A stretch of 64,000 nt of DNA, taken from NCBI RefSeq assembly GCF_900182785.1, contig NZ_FXTS01000001.1:124001-188000 (forward strand), read 5' to 3'. The position numbers and the translations under genes were made by a program. Position 1 is the stretch's first letter. Every line of letters begins with the position of its first letter. The notes beneath the pieces were generated by a model. It was not told the DNA's origin, did not search any database, and was given only the letters and a program-made list of their open reading frames with translations. This DNA is from Oceanospirillum linum. Its GTDB lineage: Bacteria; Pseudomonadota; Gammaproteobacteria; Pseudomonadales; Halomonadaceae. This document shows positions 43,290 through 52,116 of the stretch, piece by piece.

Positions 43290-43919
43290 TTACACCGCCG
43301 CGATCACCAAACTCACTGCAATCGACCACATCACAAGACAAACAAAGCCATCTAATACCCGCCATGCGATCGGTTTCTGAAACAGAGGGGCCAGCCAGCG
43401 CGCCCCAAGGCTGATGCCAAAAAACCAGATAAAGGAGAAGCTGATTGCGCCAAAGGCAAACCAGAAACGCTCTCCTTCCGGGTATTGACCGCCGATACTA
43501 CCGATCAGCACCACGGTATCCAGATAAGCGTGCGGGTTCAGCAGGGTTACTGCAAGAGTGGTTAACAGCGCCTTCTTCAGGCTGGTTGCGCCTTGACGAT
43601 CCGCCTCCAGGCTCTGATCTTTTAACGCTGAGCGCAGCGCGCCAAACCCGTACCAGAACAGAAAGGCCGCGCCGCCCCAGCGGGCAGCACTGAGCCAAAG
43701 TTCATTCTGGCTGATCAGGGCGCCCATGCCGGCGACACCGAGAGTAATCAGCACCGCATCAAAAAAGCTGCACACACCGGCAATCGGCCAGTGATACTGG
43801 CGTTTCAACCCCTGTGATAAGACAAAGGCATTCTGCGCACCGATAGCCATAATAAGACCGGCACTGGTTCCCAATCCCTTAATCAGGGCCCATAGATAAA
43901 CACTTGCTACCGCACTCAT
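43290..43919 (-). CDS. argO: LysE/ArgO family amino-acid exporter
   Basis: A 209-residue inner-membrane protein with about six hydrophobic segments. GLGTSAGLIMAIGAQNAFVLSQG is the LysE/ArgO signature, followed by TLLNPHAYLDTVVLIG. Members export arginine, lysine or related amino acids. The start ATG at 43919 has GTGGAG upstream; longer in-frame extensions would run into the divergent regulator gene. It is divergent from an ArgP-type LysR gene, which in E. coli controls argO. Confidence 0.87.
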   Translation of the reverse strand: MSAVASVYLWALIKGLGTSAGLIMAIGAQNAFVLSQGLKRQYHWPIAGVCSFFDAVLITLGVAGMGALISQNELWLSAARWGGAAFLFWYGFGALRSALKDQSLEADRQGATSLKKALLTTLAVTLLNPHAYLDTVVLIGSIGGQYPEGERFWFAFGAISFSFIWFFGISLGARWLAPLFQKPIAWRVLDGFVCLVMWSIAVSLVIAAV

Positions 43920-44103
43920 CACACACTCCACAATAATAAACAGGATAACTCTGGGTGGCCTGCCCTGGACACGCCTGAACCCGTTATCCGATGCAGTGCA
44001 TCTTGCCTCTGGAGCATAATTAAGTAAAACTAATGATTTTAATTGATCATTAAAATATCTAATAAAGCTCACAATAGCCCGCTTAGACTCCAAGGAAAAC
44101 ACC

Positions 44104-45024
44104 ATGAGCTTGTCACTGGACCCGAAACAACTCAGCGCCCTGCATGCGGTGATTGAGGAGCAGAGCTTCGATAAAGCCGCCAAGCGCCTGCATGTCACGC
44201 AATCGGCGATCTCTCAGCGCATACGGCAACTGGAGGAGAAACTGGGACAGGCGGTGATGATCCGTAGCACGCCCCTTGTGCTGACGGCGACCGGTCAACG
44301 GGTACTGAAGTTTTACCATCAACTATCACTACTGGAGGGTGAATTGAGCCTTAGCCTGAATCAGGCCACAGAGCAGGGCTTCAGCCGTATGCCGGTGGCG
44401 GTTAACGCCGACAGTCTCGACACCTGGTTCCCCGGGGCTCTGGCTCCCTTAGTTCATGAGCATCCATGGGTGCTGGATATTAAGATCGATGATCAGGAGC
44501 AAACCCATCATCTGTTAAGAACCGGTGAGGTGCTAGGCTGTGTGAGTGCTTCCTCACAGGCGATGCAGGGCTGCGATTGTTTCCCTCTGGGGGTGATGCG
44601 TTATCGGGCGCTGGCCACACCGGACTATATCGCCCGCTATTTTCCTGACGGTATCACCGAGTCAGCTGTGGCTGAAGCGCCCGTGGTGGAGTTTAACCAT
44701 AAGGATGAGCTACAAAATCATTTTCTGCGCTATATCGGACTGGATTCGGTCTCCTACCCAAAACACAGAGTGCCCGCCACCGGCCCCTACTTTCATCTGA
44801 TTCGTTTAGGCCTTGGCTGGGGGATGGTGCCGGATCAGCAGAGCCAGCCCTATCTTGATCTGAGCAACCAGGAGAGCGCTACGGTGACAGAACTGGCACC
44901 GGGACAAACCATTGATGTACCACTTTACTGGCATGTGTGGAATCTGAAATCGGAAAATATCAGGCGGTTGACCCAGGCGGTTATCAAAGGCGCAAAAAAA
45001 CACCTGACACCAATAGAAGCCTGA
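44104..45024 (+). CDS. argP: LysR-family regulator, ArgP-like
   Basis: A 306-residue LysR regulator. The N-terminal HTH (FDKAAKRLHVTQSAISQRIR) covers about residues 22-45 and the effector-binding domain follows from about residue 95. PKQLSALHAVIEEQSFDKAAK, SRMPVAVNADSLDTWFPGAL and LGCVSASSQAMQGCD closely resemble ArgP, which activates the lysine/arginine exporter. The divergent exporter supports that role. The shared promoter lies at 43920-44103. Confidence 0.88.
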   Translation: MSLSLDPKQLSALHAVIEEQSFDKAAKRLHVTQSAISQRIRQLEEKLGQAVMIRSTPLVLTATGQRVLKFYHQLSLLEGELSLSLNQATEQGFSRMPVAVNADSLDTWFPGALAPLVHEHPWVLDIKIDDQEQTHHLLRTGEVLGCVSASSQAMQGCDCFPLGVMRYRALATPDYIARYFPDGITESAVAEAPVVEFNHKDELQNHFLRYIGLDSVSYPKHRVPATGPYFHLIRLGLGWGMVPDQQSQPYLDLSNQESATVTELAPGQTIDVPLYWHVWNLKSENIRRLTQAVIKGAKKHLTPIEA

Positions 45025-45060
45025 TACGTCCGCCGCGATCTGTAAACGGCTGAACCCCCG

Positions 45061-45612
45061 TCAGAAAGAAGAATCCGGCTGTTTCAGAAACTCAAGCTCC
45101 TCCGGGGTGGATTCCCGCCCTAGAATGGCATTTCGGTGGGGGTAGCGGCCAAAGCGATCAATGATAGCTTTATGTTTACGTTCAAATTCCAGGTTTTCTT
45201 CCAACCCCAGAGCACTGAACACCTCAATAGCAATAACATGCATTTCCGGGTTTTCACTGTGCATCAAAGGCATGTAGACAAACAGGCGCTCCTGCTGGGT
45301 AAGAGAACGATCATCTCCGGACTCGATCGCAGCCAGGGTTAGCTGAACAGCTCTGTCATCAACAGCAAAAGCTTCAGGGGAATCCCGGTAGATATTTCTC
45401 GAGAACTGATCCAGTACAATAATCTCAGCCAACCGGCCACGGGGCTGGTATCGCCAGTCAGCTAAGCCATACTCTTTCGCTTTATTCAGGGTGGCTTCAA
45501 AACGCGTTTTAATCATCTGATCCAACGCGTTATCTTTAATCCACCACTGTTGCGGTGAAAGCTCCTTAAACCAAAACTCAATAACCGGTTGCCACAGCAT
45601 AGGTCTATCCAT
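45061..45612 (-). CDS. DUF924 family protein
   Basis: A 183-residue soluble protein of unknown function. VIEFWFKELSPQQWW, RLAEIIVLDQFSRNIYR and ERLFVYMPLMHSE are the DUF924 signature, and the end RNAILGRESTPEELEFL is typical. Structures in this family show a TPR-like helical fold. It converges on argP across 36 bases. Confidence 0.85.
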   Translation of the reverse strand: MDRPMLWQPVIEFWFKELSPQQWWIKDNALDQMIKTRFEATLNKAKEYGLADWRYQPRGRLAEIIVLDQFSRNIYRDSPEAFAVDDRAVQLTLAAIESGDDRSLTQQERLFVYMPLMHSENPEMHVIAIEVFSALGLEENLEFERKHKAIIDRFGRYPHRNAILGRESTPEELEFLKQPDSSF

Positions 45613-45724
45613 CCCTTAGTCCATTACACTCTGACTATAAGAGGCGATCCGGGATATTACCAGCTCATGCTGTTTTGCGTCAGAATTCAAAGCGTTTCTT
45701 TAGACGCTATCAATGGGCAGAAGC

Positions 45725-46336
45725 TTAATACTCGATAGGCACGATATGCTCGGAATAAAGTGTGTATCCCGCCAGCGCCAGATCAGTATCAGCAGCGTCG
45801 ATGGATAAGCGACCACTCACCCAGATCGCATCTTCCAGTAAGGATTCCGCGATAGGAATCTCAGTCTTCACATAGATAATCTGATTAGAAGGCGGCGGCG
45901 GCACATGGATGCAGGCACCGAAGTAGGGAACCAGAAGAAACTCGGTCACACCTTCAGGGGTAATCTCCAGGGGCGCAATATAGCCACCCAAGCGAACCGG
46001 CATACCTTCCAGCTTCCCGACAACCGGAGCCGACTGATACGCCTTCTGGAGTTTTTCCATAATTTCGACGATCAGCGGATCATCATCGGTCAACTGAGCG
46101 ATTTTTTCCGGGTCATACTGATCCAGGATCGCATCTGCCCGAAAACCTTCAGGGATCAGGTCTTCCCAGCTCAGATCCAACAGCTGATCATCTTCATTCC
46201 AACGGGATTGCACTAAAGGAGACAACTGGTCAAAATCGGCTGGCTGAGCTCCCCAGGCTGGTGATATACCCAAACCTAACGCAACCATAACCAGCACAGT
46301 AACCTTTTGCGCCCACTTCTGACTCAGCTGTCTCAC
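45725..46336 (-). CDS. DUF3299 domain exported protein of the zinc operon
   Basis: A 203-residue protein with a Sec signal peptide (VTVLVMVALGLGISPAWGA). The mature part contains the DUF3299 motifs LSWEDLIPEG, RLGGYIAPLE, LVPYFGACIHVPPPP and YTLYSEHIVPIEY. The conserved cysteine and histidine in CIHVPPPP may bind metal. It lies 76 bases downstream of the permease gene in the same direction, so it is probably the last gene of the zinc ABC operon, as in Vibrio zrg loci (recalled). Confidence 0.78.
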   Translation of the reverse strand: MRQLSQKWAQKVTVLVMVALGLGISPAWGAQPADFDQLSPLVQSRWNEDDQLLDLSWEDLIPEGFRADAILDQYDPEKIAQLTDDDPLIVEIMEKLQKAYQSAPVVGKLEGMPVRLGGYIAPLEITPEGVTEFLLVPYFGACIHVPPPPSNQIIYVKTEIPIAESLLEDAIWVSGRLSIDAADTDLALAGYTLYSEHIVPIEY

Positions 46337-46412
46337 ACGTTAACCCTTTCCAATCAATGAGCGGGCTATAATATCAACCCTGTTCAGCGCTTATCAACAA
46401 CACTAAGAAGAT

Positions 46413-47723
46413 TTAAAGCCTGACTGATAAACCTTCAGCCAGAGAGATCCGGTAAGCCCGCAACCCAGGCCATAGCCCTACCAGCAGACCCGCAACAGCG
46501 ATAACACACAGGAGCTTCAGCTCAGTCAGACTAAAGCCACTGACCGGCAGCCAGATCCCCCAGATATCATAAATAGCAGGGGCAGCGATCAGCAGTAACA
46601 GATAGAAAACACCGGCACCTATCAGCAGGCCCAGCAGAGTCAGAATAAAGGCCTCAGCAACCAGCAAAAGCAATACTTGCATCGGCCTGGCTCCAATAGC
46701 CCGCAGAATAGCGATCTCCCGGCGGCGCTCATTGAGCCCGGTCAGAATCACCGACATCAGACCTACCAGGCCGCTGATCACCACAAAACCCGCGACCACG
46801 AGCAGTGCATTCTCTGCAACGCCAACCAGCTTCCAAAGTTGTTGCAGGGCCACCGCAGGCATCACCGCTTGTAAGGGCTCACCGATCACTTTTAATCCCT
46901 GCCCACCTTCATTAATACGGCGCTGAACTTTGAACAGCTGGGTTTTCTTTTTCACCCCCACCAACAGAGCTGTAATCGCTTTAGGCTGCAGCTGCGCCCT
47001 ATCCAGTGAAGTATTTTTCCCCTGCTTTTCAGCAAAACGGGTACGAATGTCCCCCAGTGCTGGCTTACCCCAGCCAACGTGAATCGCTTCAATACTTTCA
47101 AGACTGGCCAACACAGAGCGATCAACCGGCGTTCCCGTACGCTCCAGGATACCCACCAGGGTAAAGGGCTTATCATCGTGTTCTTTAAAGCTATGTTTCC
47201 CCATGCCGTGGGCGATAATCATTCGGTCGCCAACCTTATAGCCCAGCTTTTGTGCAACTTCGGCACCAATGACCGCCTGATAAAGTTGATTAAATCGCTT
47301 ACCAGAAGCAAACTCCAGCGGTTGCTTACGGCCATACTTATAGTGATCGAAATAGGTCGCATCAGTACCCATCACGCGAAAGCCTTTATGGGAATCCCCT
47401 AAAGCCAAAGGCAGCGTCCAAGCCACTTCAGGCATGGCAGCAATCTCCTGTGCCGCCTCCCAACTCATATTGGCACTGGCATTCCCCAACTGAAAGACTG
47501 AGTACAGCAACAGCTGAAGATCCCCACTGGGTGCGCCTACAATCAGATCCGTTCCCGAGATGGTCTGGTTAAAGCTGGTTCGGGCCTCAGTACGCACCCG
47601 CTCAACGGTCAACAACAATGCAACACTGAACGCAATGGTCAGCACCGACAGAAAAACCGTTAACCGACGGTTAAGCAGGCTTCGGGCCGACAAGCGTACC
47701 AGGGTTTTCAGGTTCAGGCTCAT
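46413..47723 (-). CDS. ABC transporter permease, MacB/FtsX type, of the zinc operon
   Basis: A 436-residue inner-membrane permease of the FtsX/MacB type with an N-terminal membrane helix, a large periplasmic loop (about residues 45-290) and three C-terminal helices. NERRREIAILRAIGARPMQVL is the conserved cytoplasmic coupling motif. It overlaps the ATPase gene by four bases (ATGA), so the two are translationally coupled. With a DUF2796 zinc protein upstream, it fits a Zrg-type transporter. Confidence 0.85.
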   Translation of the reverse strand: MSLNLKTLVRLSARSLLNRRLTVFLSVLTIAFSVALLLTVERVRTEARTSFNQTISGTDLIVGAPSGDLQLLLYSVFQLGNASANMSWEAAQEIAAMPEVAWTLPLALGDSHKGFRVMGTDATYFDHYKYGRKQPLEFASGKRFNQLYQAVIGAEVAQKLGYKVGDRMIIAHGMGKHSFKEHDDKPFTLVGILERTGTPVDRSVLASLESIEAIHVGWGKPALGDIRTRFAEKQGKNTSLDRAQLQPKAITALLVGVKKKTQLFKVQRRINEGGQGLKVIGEPLQAVMPAVALQQLWKLVGVAENALLVVAGFVVISGLVGLMSVILTGLNERRREIAILRAIGARPMQVLLLLVAEAFILTLLGLLIGAGVFYLLLLIAAPAIYDIWGIWLPVSGFSLTELKLLCVIAVAGLLVGLWPGLRAYRISLAEGLSVRL

Positions 47724-48445
47724 GGGTTTGCCCCTTCTACCGCTGAAGGTTCTACGGTGCTAACCGCCTGGTTCAGCGTCGGCAGATGCAGATGGCGATC
47801 AAAGTGAGATTTCAGGCTGTCATCATGACTGACAAATACCAGTGAGCTGCCGCTTTGTTCTGTTTCAGCCATCAATAATTGCAAAAACTGGTCCCGACTT
47901 TCTCTGTCCAGGGCCGATGTTGGTTCATCCGCTATAATCAGATCCGGTGCGCCGATCAAAGCCCGGGCAACTGCGACACGCTGCTGCTGCCCGATACTCA
48001 GATTCATCACAGATTTCGTCCAGAGAGACTCCGGCAACAACAGCCGACTCAGCAAACGTTTTGCCTCATCCAGCGCACTGACCTGAGCCTGCTTCAGATT
48101 GGTAACTCGCTGGTGAGAAAAATCACAGGCCAGAGTGACATTATCCAGCACATTCAGATACGGCAGCAGGTTGAATTGCTGGAAGACCAGGCCAATATGA
48201 TCCGCCCGAAAGTGATCCCGCTTAGCTGCGCTAAGCTTTTCGATCCGTTGTCCAGCGATCTCAACAACCCCCTGCTGAGGCACAACAACACCAGCTAACA
48301 GCGATAACAGAGTACTTTTACCACAGCCACTCGGTCCATAAACGAAGAGACGCTCTCCGGCATTCAGCCGGAAAGCGTCAATACTAAGGGCGGGTTTTGC
48401 CTGCCCGGGCCAGGCAAAACTCAGCTGTTTCAGATCAATAATCAC
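47720..48445 (-). CDS. ABC transporter ATP-binding protein of the zinc operon
   Basis: A LolD/MacB-type ATPase of about 241 residues. Walker A GPSGCGKSTL, Q-loop LVFQQFNLLPYLNV, signature LSIGQQQRVAVARA and Walker B LIIADEPTSALD are intact. The GTG at 48445, just after the stop of the repeat-protein gene, is the most natural start; a TTG at 48457 or an ATG at 48529 inside that gene are alternatives. It powers the FtsX-type permease encoded next. Confidence 0.85.
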   Translation of the reverse strand: MIIDLKQLSFAWPGQAKPALSIDAFRLNAGERLFVYGPSGCGKSTLLSLLAGVVVPQQGVVEIAGQRIEKLSAAKRDHFRADHIGLVFQQFNLLPYLNVLDNVTLACDFSHQRVTNLKQAQVSALDEAKRLLSRLLLPESLWTKSVMNLSIGQQQRVAVARALIGAPDLIIADEPTSALDRESRDQFLQLLMAETEQSGSSLVFVSHDDSLKSHFDRHLHLPTLNQAVSTVEPSAVEGANP

Positions 48446-48446
48446 C

Positions 48447-49256
48447 TTACCAGTCAAGGCTTCCGTCTCCTTCCCATTCCGTAACCACAACAGTACGCTC
48501 AGAAACCGCCTCAATACGCAGCAGTTCAAGATATGGCAGCTGGCTGAACAGCTTCAGCTCAAGTGGTGAAACCGCTTCGCTATCACAGTGGAAGGTATAG
48601 CTGGCTTCAACATCAACATGACCGTGGTCGTGGTGCTCGTCATGATCGTGCTCATCGTGGTGTTCGTCATGATCATGCTCATCATGGTGCTCGTCATGAT
48701 CGTGCTCATCATGGTGCTCGTCGTGATCATGCTCATCGTGGTGCTCGTCATGATCGTGCTCATCGTGGTGCTCGTCATGATCATGCTCATCGTGGTGCTC
48801 GTCATGATCATGCTCATCGTGATCTTCGTGGTCATCATGAGCATGATGACGTTCTTTATGTCCTTCAGCATCCAGGAAAGGCAGAGAAACCGTGCGCTCT
48901 TCCAGTTCGCAATTGGCAGGTAAACTCAGCCATTTCTCCGGGTGATGAAGTATCTCATCTGCATGATAAAGCGCTTCCTGCTCTTTTTTATTCGTTGGCT
49001 CATGCTCATAACCGATCACACTATCAGCAGCTGCTGTAAAACTGATGCTAATCTCATGCCCTTCCTGAGCCAGAGCCAGATTAGCGACACCATGCTCATG
49101 GGCACTCAGGTCAGCGGCCTTAACAGGGCTCGCCAGTAGCAAGGTAAGTATGGGTAACGCAGTCGTCACAGAAAGAGCCTGCCGGATACGATTCAGGTGT
49201 TGATTACAGAAACAATTAAAAGGGACAGAGCGTTTAAAAACAGCAGCAGATTTCAT
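48447..49256 (-). CDS. zrgA: DUF2796 zinc-binding exported protein (ZrgA-like) with His/Asp/Glu repeats
   Basis: A 269-residue exported protein. A long N-terminus ends in a signal segment (LPILTLLLASPVKA). LSAHEHGVANLALAQEGHE begins the DUF2796 domain, and the C-terminal SYTFHCDSEAVSPLEL is conserved. About 75 residues in the middle are His/Asp/Glu repeats (unit DEHDHDEHH, seven copies), suited to binding zinc. In Vibrio the homologue ZrgA is zinc-repressed and works with an ABC transporter. A Zur-like operator lies upstream and the ABC genes directly follow. Confidence 0.87.
   Translation of the reverse strand: MKSAAVFKRSVPFNCFCNQHLNRIRQALSVTTALPILTLLLASPVKAADLSAHEHGVANLALAQEGHEISISFTAAADSVIGYEHEPTNKKEQEALYHADEILHHPEKWLSLPANCELEERTVSLPFLDAEGHKERHHAHDDHEDHDEHDHDEHHDEHDHDEHHDEHDHDEHHDEHDHDEHHDEHDHDEHHDEHDHDEHHDEHDHDEHHDHGHVDVEASYTFHCDSEAVSPLELKLFSQLPYLELLRIEAVSERTVVVTEWEGDGSLDW
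48644..48832 (-). repeat. zrgA: Seven tandem 27-bp repeats encoding His/Asp/Glu units
   Basis: Seven in-frame 27-base units each code for a nine-residue DEHDHDEHH-type block. Units differ by a few silent changes (CAT/CAC, GAT/GAC, GAG/GAA) and the last is more diverged. The array is prone to unequal recombination and replication slippage. Confidence 0.9.
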
Positions 49257-49373
49257 AAATCATCCTTTGTAGGCTACCAGCCAACTTGCAAGCAAGAGTA
49301 TAAAATTTAGTCCCTGAGCCGACAATTCACTCAGAACACCTTTTAAAAAGACTGACGTTATAAAACAAAATTT

Positions 49374-49392
49374 GAAATGTTACAACATAACA
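49374..49392 (-). promoter_or_regulatory. Candidate Zur operator upstream of zrgA
   Basis: 49378-49392 reads TGTTA-CAACA-TAACA, matching the Zur palindrome TGTTA-N5-TAACA, and the preceding GAAA also fits the E. coli Zur box (GAAATGTTATA...). It lies about 122 bases upstream of the zinc operon and points to zinc-dependent repression. The rest of the 331-base gap to nth shows no other clear signal. Confidence 0.6.
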
Positions 49393-49587
49393 CCCCGGCT
49401 GAATATCCCGCTTATCTTTTAGAAACCACGCTCTTATTTGTGGTCAGGACACCCCCTTGTGCCTTGGCTTTAATTGATACAGCTGAAATAATACCGGCAT
49501 AACAAAGAGCAGCAAACGACGACCTGCTGGCATCTATGCTCCCAACGCTTTCAGAAACCTCATTTCTTTTCGAGAACAGTCGTTACT

Positions 49588-50223
49588 ATGAACGCCGAAA
49601 AACGCTACGAGATTTTTTCCCGTCTACGGGATAACAACCCGCACCCGACGACAGAGCTGAACTATACCTCCCCTTTCGAGCTGTTAATCGCAGTACTTCT
49701 CTCCGCACAGGCCACGGATGTCGGAGTCAACAAAGCAACAGCCAAACTTTATCCCGTAGCCAATACCCCCCAGGCGATTTACGACCTGGGGGTCGATGGC
49801 CTGAAGGAGTACATCAAAACCATCGGCCTGTTTAACAGTAAGGCTGAAAATACCATTAAGACCTGCCGCATACTGCTGGACAAGCACAACGGCGAGGTAC
49901 CACAAACCCGAAAGGAGCTGGAGGCGTTGCCCGGTGTTGGCCGGAAAACCGCCAATGTTGTGCTGAATACCGCCTTTGGCCAGCCGACCATCGCCGTGGA
50001 TACTCACATCTTCCGGGTATCCAACCGTACGGGTATCGCCAAAGGAAAAAATGTCGATGAGGTGGAGCAAAAACTACTGCGCCATGTCCCCAAAGAGTTC
50101 AAACTGGATATCCATCACTGGCTTATTCTTCATGGGCGCTACACCTGCGTAGCACGCAAACCACGCTGTGGCTCGTGCCTAATTGAAGATCTGTGTGAGT
50201 TTAAAGAGAAAACGGAGATCTGA
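49588..50223 (+). CDS. nth: Endonuclease III
   Basis: A DNA glycosylase/AP lyase for oxidised pyrimidines, 211 residues as in E. coli. The helix-hairpin-helix LPGVGRKTANVVLN carries catalytic Lys120 and IAVDTH carries Asp138. The C-terminal [4Fe-4S] cysteines are in CVARKPRCGSCLIEDLC. It usually sits directly after rnfE; here it is displaced. Confidence 0.96.
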   Translation: MNAEKRYEIFSRLRDNNPHPTTELNYTSPFELLIAVLLSAQATDVGVNKATAKLYPVANTPQAIYDLGVDGLKEYIKTIGLFNSKAENTIKTCRILLDKHNGEVPQTRKELEALPGVGRKTANVVLNTAFGQPTIAVDTHIFRVSNRTGIAKGKNVDEVEQKLLRHVPKEFKLDIHHWLILHGRYTCVARKPRCGSCLIEDLCEFKEKTEI

Positions 50224-50496
50224 TTCCGTCAAAGTAATAAAGGTGTAACGCAACGCGAGAGCAAACCGTACTTTCGCGTACTTTTTCTGAGCGCTCCCGG
50301 AATCACCTTCCTACGCCAACAGATGCTCAGCCTGCCGTTGTTACACGGATGTAATATCCCTGCCCCAGATCAACCCTCTCTTTAAAAAAACCTAATGTCA
50401 TAAAACCGTCATTTGACCCATACCCGGGACAAATGTATTGTCGTTGTATATACATTGCATATCACCAAGATATCCAATACAAAACAGGCGGGGCTG

Positions 50497-50682
50497 ATGA
50501 TGCCGTCAGAGAAAAAGAAGAAAAAAAATAGCCAACTGATTATCCGTATTAATCAGCAGGAAAGAGATGCATTTGTTTCTCTTTGCGATGAGCTGGATAC
50601 CAGTGCCGCCCGTGAAGTTCGCCGTTTTATACGCAGTTTTCTGGCAGAGCATAAAACACCAGATGATCAGGCATCCACCTGA
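50497..50682 (+). CDS. Small ribbon-helix-helix-like protein
   Basis: A 61-residue basic protein, starting MMPSEKKKKKN. The segment NSQLIIRINQQERDAFVSLC with TSAAREVRRFIRSFLAEH resembles the strand-helix-helix of Arc/MetJ-type DNA-binding proteins. GGCGGGG lies just before the tandem ATGs at 50497 and 50500. There is no toxin gene beside it. It could be a small regulator; the target is unknown. Confidence 0.55.
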   Translation: MMPSEKKKKKNSQLIIRINQQERDAFVSLCDELDTSAAREVRRFIRSFLAEHKTPDDQAST

Positions 50683-50799
50683 AACACTGAATGCTCTGCA
50701 AATTACCGCTCTGGTTTGGAGTGTTTATCACTTGGATCAGTCAGCGTTTTTTCAAAGCCGGTGAGTCTTCACCGGCCTAAATCTGAAAGGAGAAGTACG

Positions 50800-50916
50800 A
50801 TGGCTAAGGTAGCTAAAAAAGAAGTTAAAAAAGAGATCAAAGCACGCGAAGCTAAGATCGAAAAACATGAAGGCAAAGTTAAAAAGCTGAAAAAAGCACT
50901 GAAAAAAGCTAAGTAA
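50800..50916 (+). CDS. Lysine-rich 38-residue protein
   Basis: MAKVAKKEVKKEIKAREAKI begins a highly charged helix of 38 residues, 16 of them lysine. A strong AAAGGAG site lies eight bases before the ATG and a Rho-independent terminator follows, so the unit looks like a real small gene. No family is recognised. A nucleic-acid-binding role is possible from its charge, but there is no direct evidence. Confidence 0.55.
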   Translation: MAKVAKKEVKKEIKAREAKIEKHEGKVKKLKKALKKAK

Positions 50917-50934
50917 GTTTTTGCCTTGCATAGA

Positions 50935-50958
50935 AACGGCCTACGGGCCGTTTTTTTA
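50935..50958 (+). terminator. Rho-independent terminator after the lysine-rich gene
   Basis: Stem AACGGCC / GGCCGTT with a short TACG loop, then seven Ts. Confidence 0.85.
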
Positions 50959-51159
50959 TGTCAGGCACCCACCCGTTAACAGCTGACACCCCATCTTCCC
51001 CCTCTCTTGCGCATCACTTTATTATGACGGTACAGACGTTCAGCTCGCTCTTTTTGTGCAGCCGTCATTCGATCTTGCTAAACTTGCCCTCCTGTCAACC
51101 CCGGCTCTGCCAGATTAAGGCAGCAAAAAAATCTGCAACGCTAACCCTCAAGCTAAATA

Positions 51160-52116
51160 ATGGACGTTTTCGTGAACACGAGTGCCCCGCTTTTACAGCC
51201 CCGGAACCTGGGCTCAGGCTATCTGGTAAAAATTTTTGTTTTTTTTCTACTGGGTTGTTCTATCGCAATGTCAGCACATGCTGGTGGAATTGAGCTACAG
51301 GATGACCTTAACAATAAGGTCGTTCTGCCACAGCCTGCACAGCGCATTGTCAGCCTGGCACCCAGTGTTACCGAGCTACTGTTTTCTGCCGGAGCAGGGA
51401 GTAAAGTCGTAGCGGCAGTGGATTATAGTGACTTCCCCGAAGAGGCTAAAACCCTGCCCAGAGTTGGCGGTTATACCCAACTGGATATTGAGCGCATTCT
51501 TGCGCTCCGTCCAGACGTGGTAATCGGCTGGAAGAGTGGCAACCACCCAGCGGCACTGGAGCAGCTGCGCAAACTGAACATACCGGTTTATATTACAGAA
51601 ACCCGCTTTCTGGATCAGATCCCCACAACCCTTGAACGCTTTGGTCTGATGGCAGGCACACAGGCCCAGGCTCAACAGGAAGCCGAACATTTTCGCAATA
51701 CACTCCATCGGCTCAAAACACAGTACCAGCATAAGACGCCCGTTCGCGTTTTCTATCAGGTCTGGAATCAACCTCTGATTACCATTAACCGGCAAAACCT
51801 GATTAATCAGGTCATTGAAGCCTGCGGTGGTCAAAATGTCTTTGCTGAATTGAATACTATCGCCCCCCGTATTGATGTAGAGGCCGTGCTTAAAGCGAAC
51901 CCCGATGCAATTGTCGCCAGTGGCATGGGTATTGAACGTCCTGAATGGCTGGACGAATGGCTCAAATGGCCTGCTATTAAGGCGGTAAAAAACCATCAGC
52001 TACACTTTATTCCACCCGGGCATATTCAACGTCAGACCGTTCGTGTTTTATTGGGTACTGAGCGTCTTTGCCAGCAACTTGAGCAGACCCGTCACACCAT
52101 GGACGGCCAACCATGA
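51160..52116 (+). CDS. btuF: BtuF-like periplasmic corrinoid-binding protein
   Basis: A 318-residue binding protein with an N-terminal extension before the signal segment (VKIFVFFLLGCSIAMSAHA). RIVSLAPSVTELLFSAGA, SDFPEEAKTLPRVGGY, LDIERILALRPDVVIGWKSGN and VFYQVWNQPLITINRQNLINQ closely follow E. coli BtuF. It delivers cobalamin to the BtuCD transporter. No cobalamin riboswitch was found upstream. Its stop overlaps the start of the permease gene. Confidence 0.83.
   Translation: MDVFVNTSAPLLQPRNLGSGYLVKIFVFFLLGCSIAMSAHAGGIELQDDLNNKVVLPQPAQRIVSLAPSVTELLFSAGAGSKVVAAVDYSDFPEEAKTLPRVGGYTQLDIERILALRPDVVIGWKSGNHPAALEQLRKLNIPVYITETRFLDQIPTTLERFGLMAGTQAQAQQEAEHFRNTLHRLKTQYQHKTPVRVFYQVWNQPLITINRQNLINQVIEACGGQNVFAELNTIAPRIDVEAVLKANPDAIVASGMGIERPEWLDEWLKWPAIKAVKNHQLHFIPPGHIQRQTVRVLLGTERLCQQLEQTRHTMDGQP

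Noticed and set aside
43920..44198. 93-residue N-terminal extension of the ArgO-like protein
   Set aside because: It would overlap the divergent argP gene and its promoter, and is not membrane-protein-like; the ATG at 43919 fits the family start.
48644..48832. Tandem repeats considered as a CRISPR array
   Set aside because: There are no unique spacers; the units are adjacent and in frame within a gene.
48563..49039. A His/Arg-rich frame opposite the zrgA repeats
   Set aside because: It is produced by the periodic codons of the repeats on the coding strand.
50959..51159. Cobalamin riboswitch upstream of the btuF-like gene
   Set aside because: I found no B12-box sequence or matching helices in the 200-base leader.
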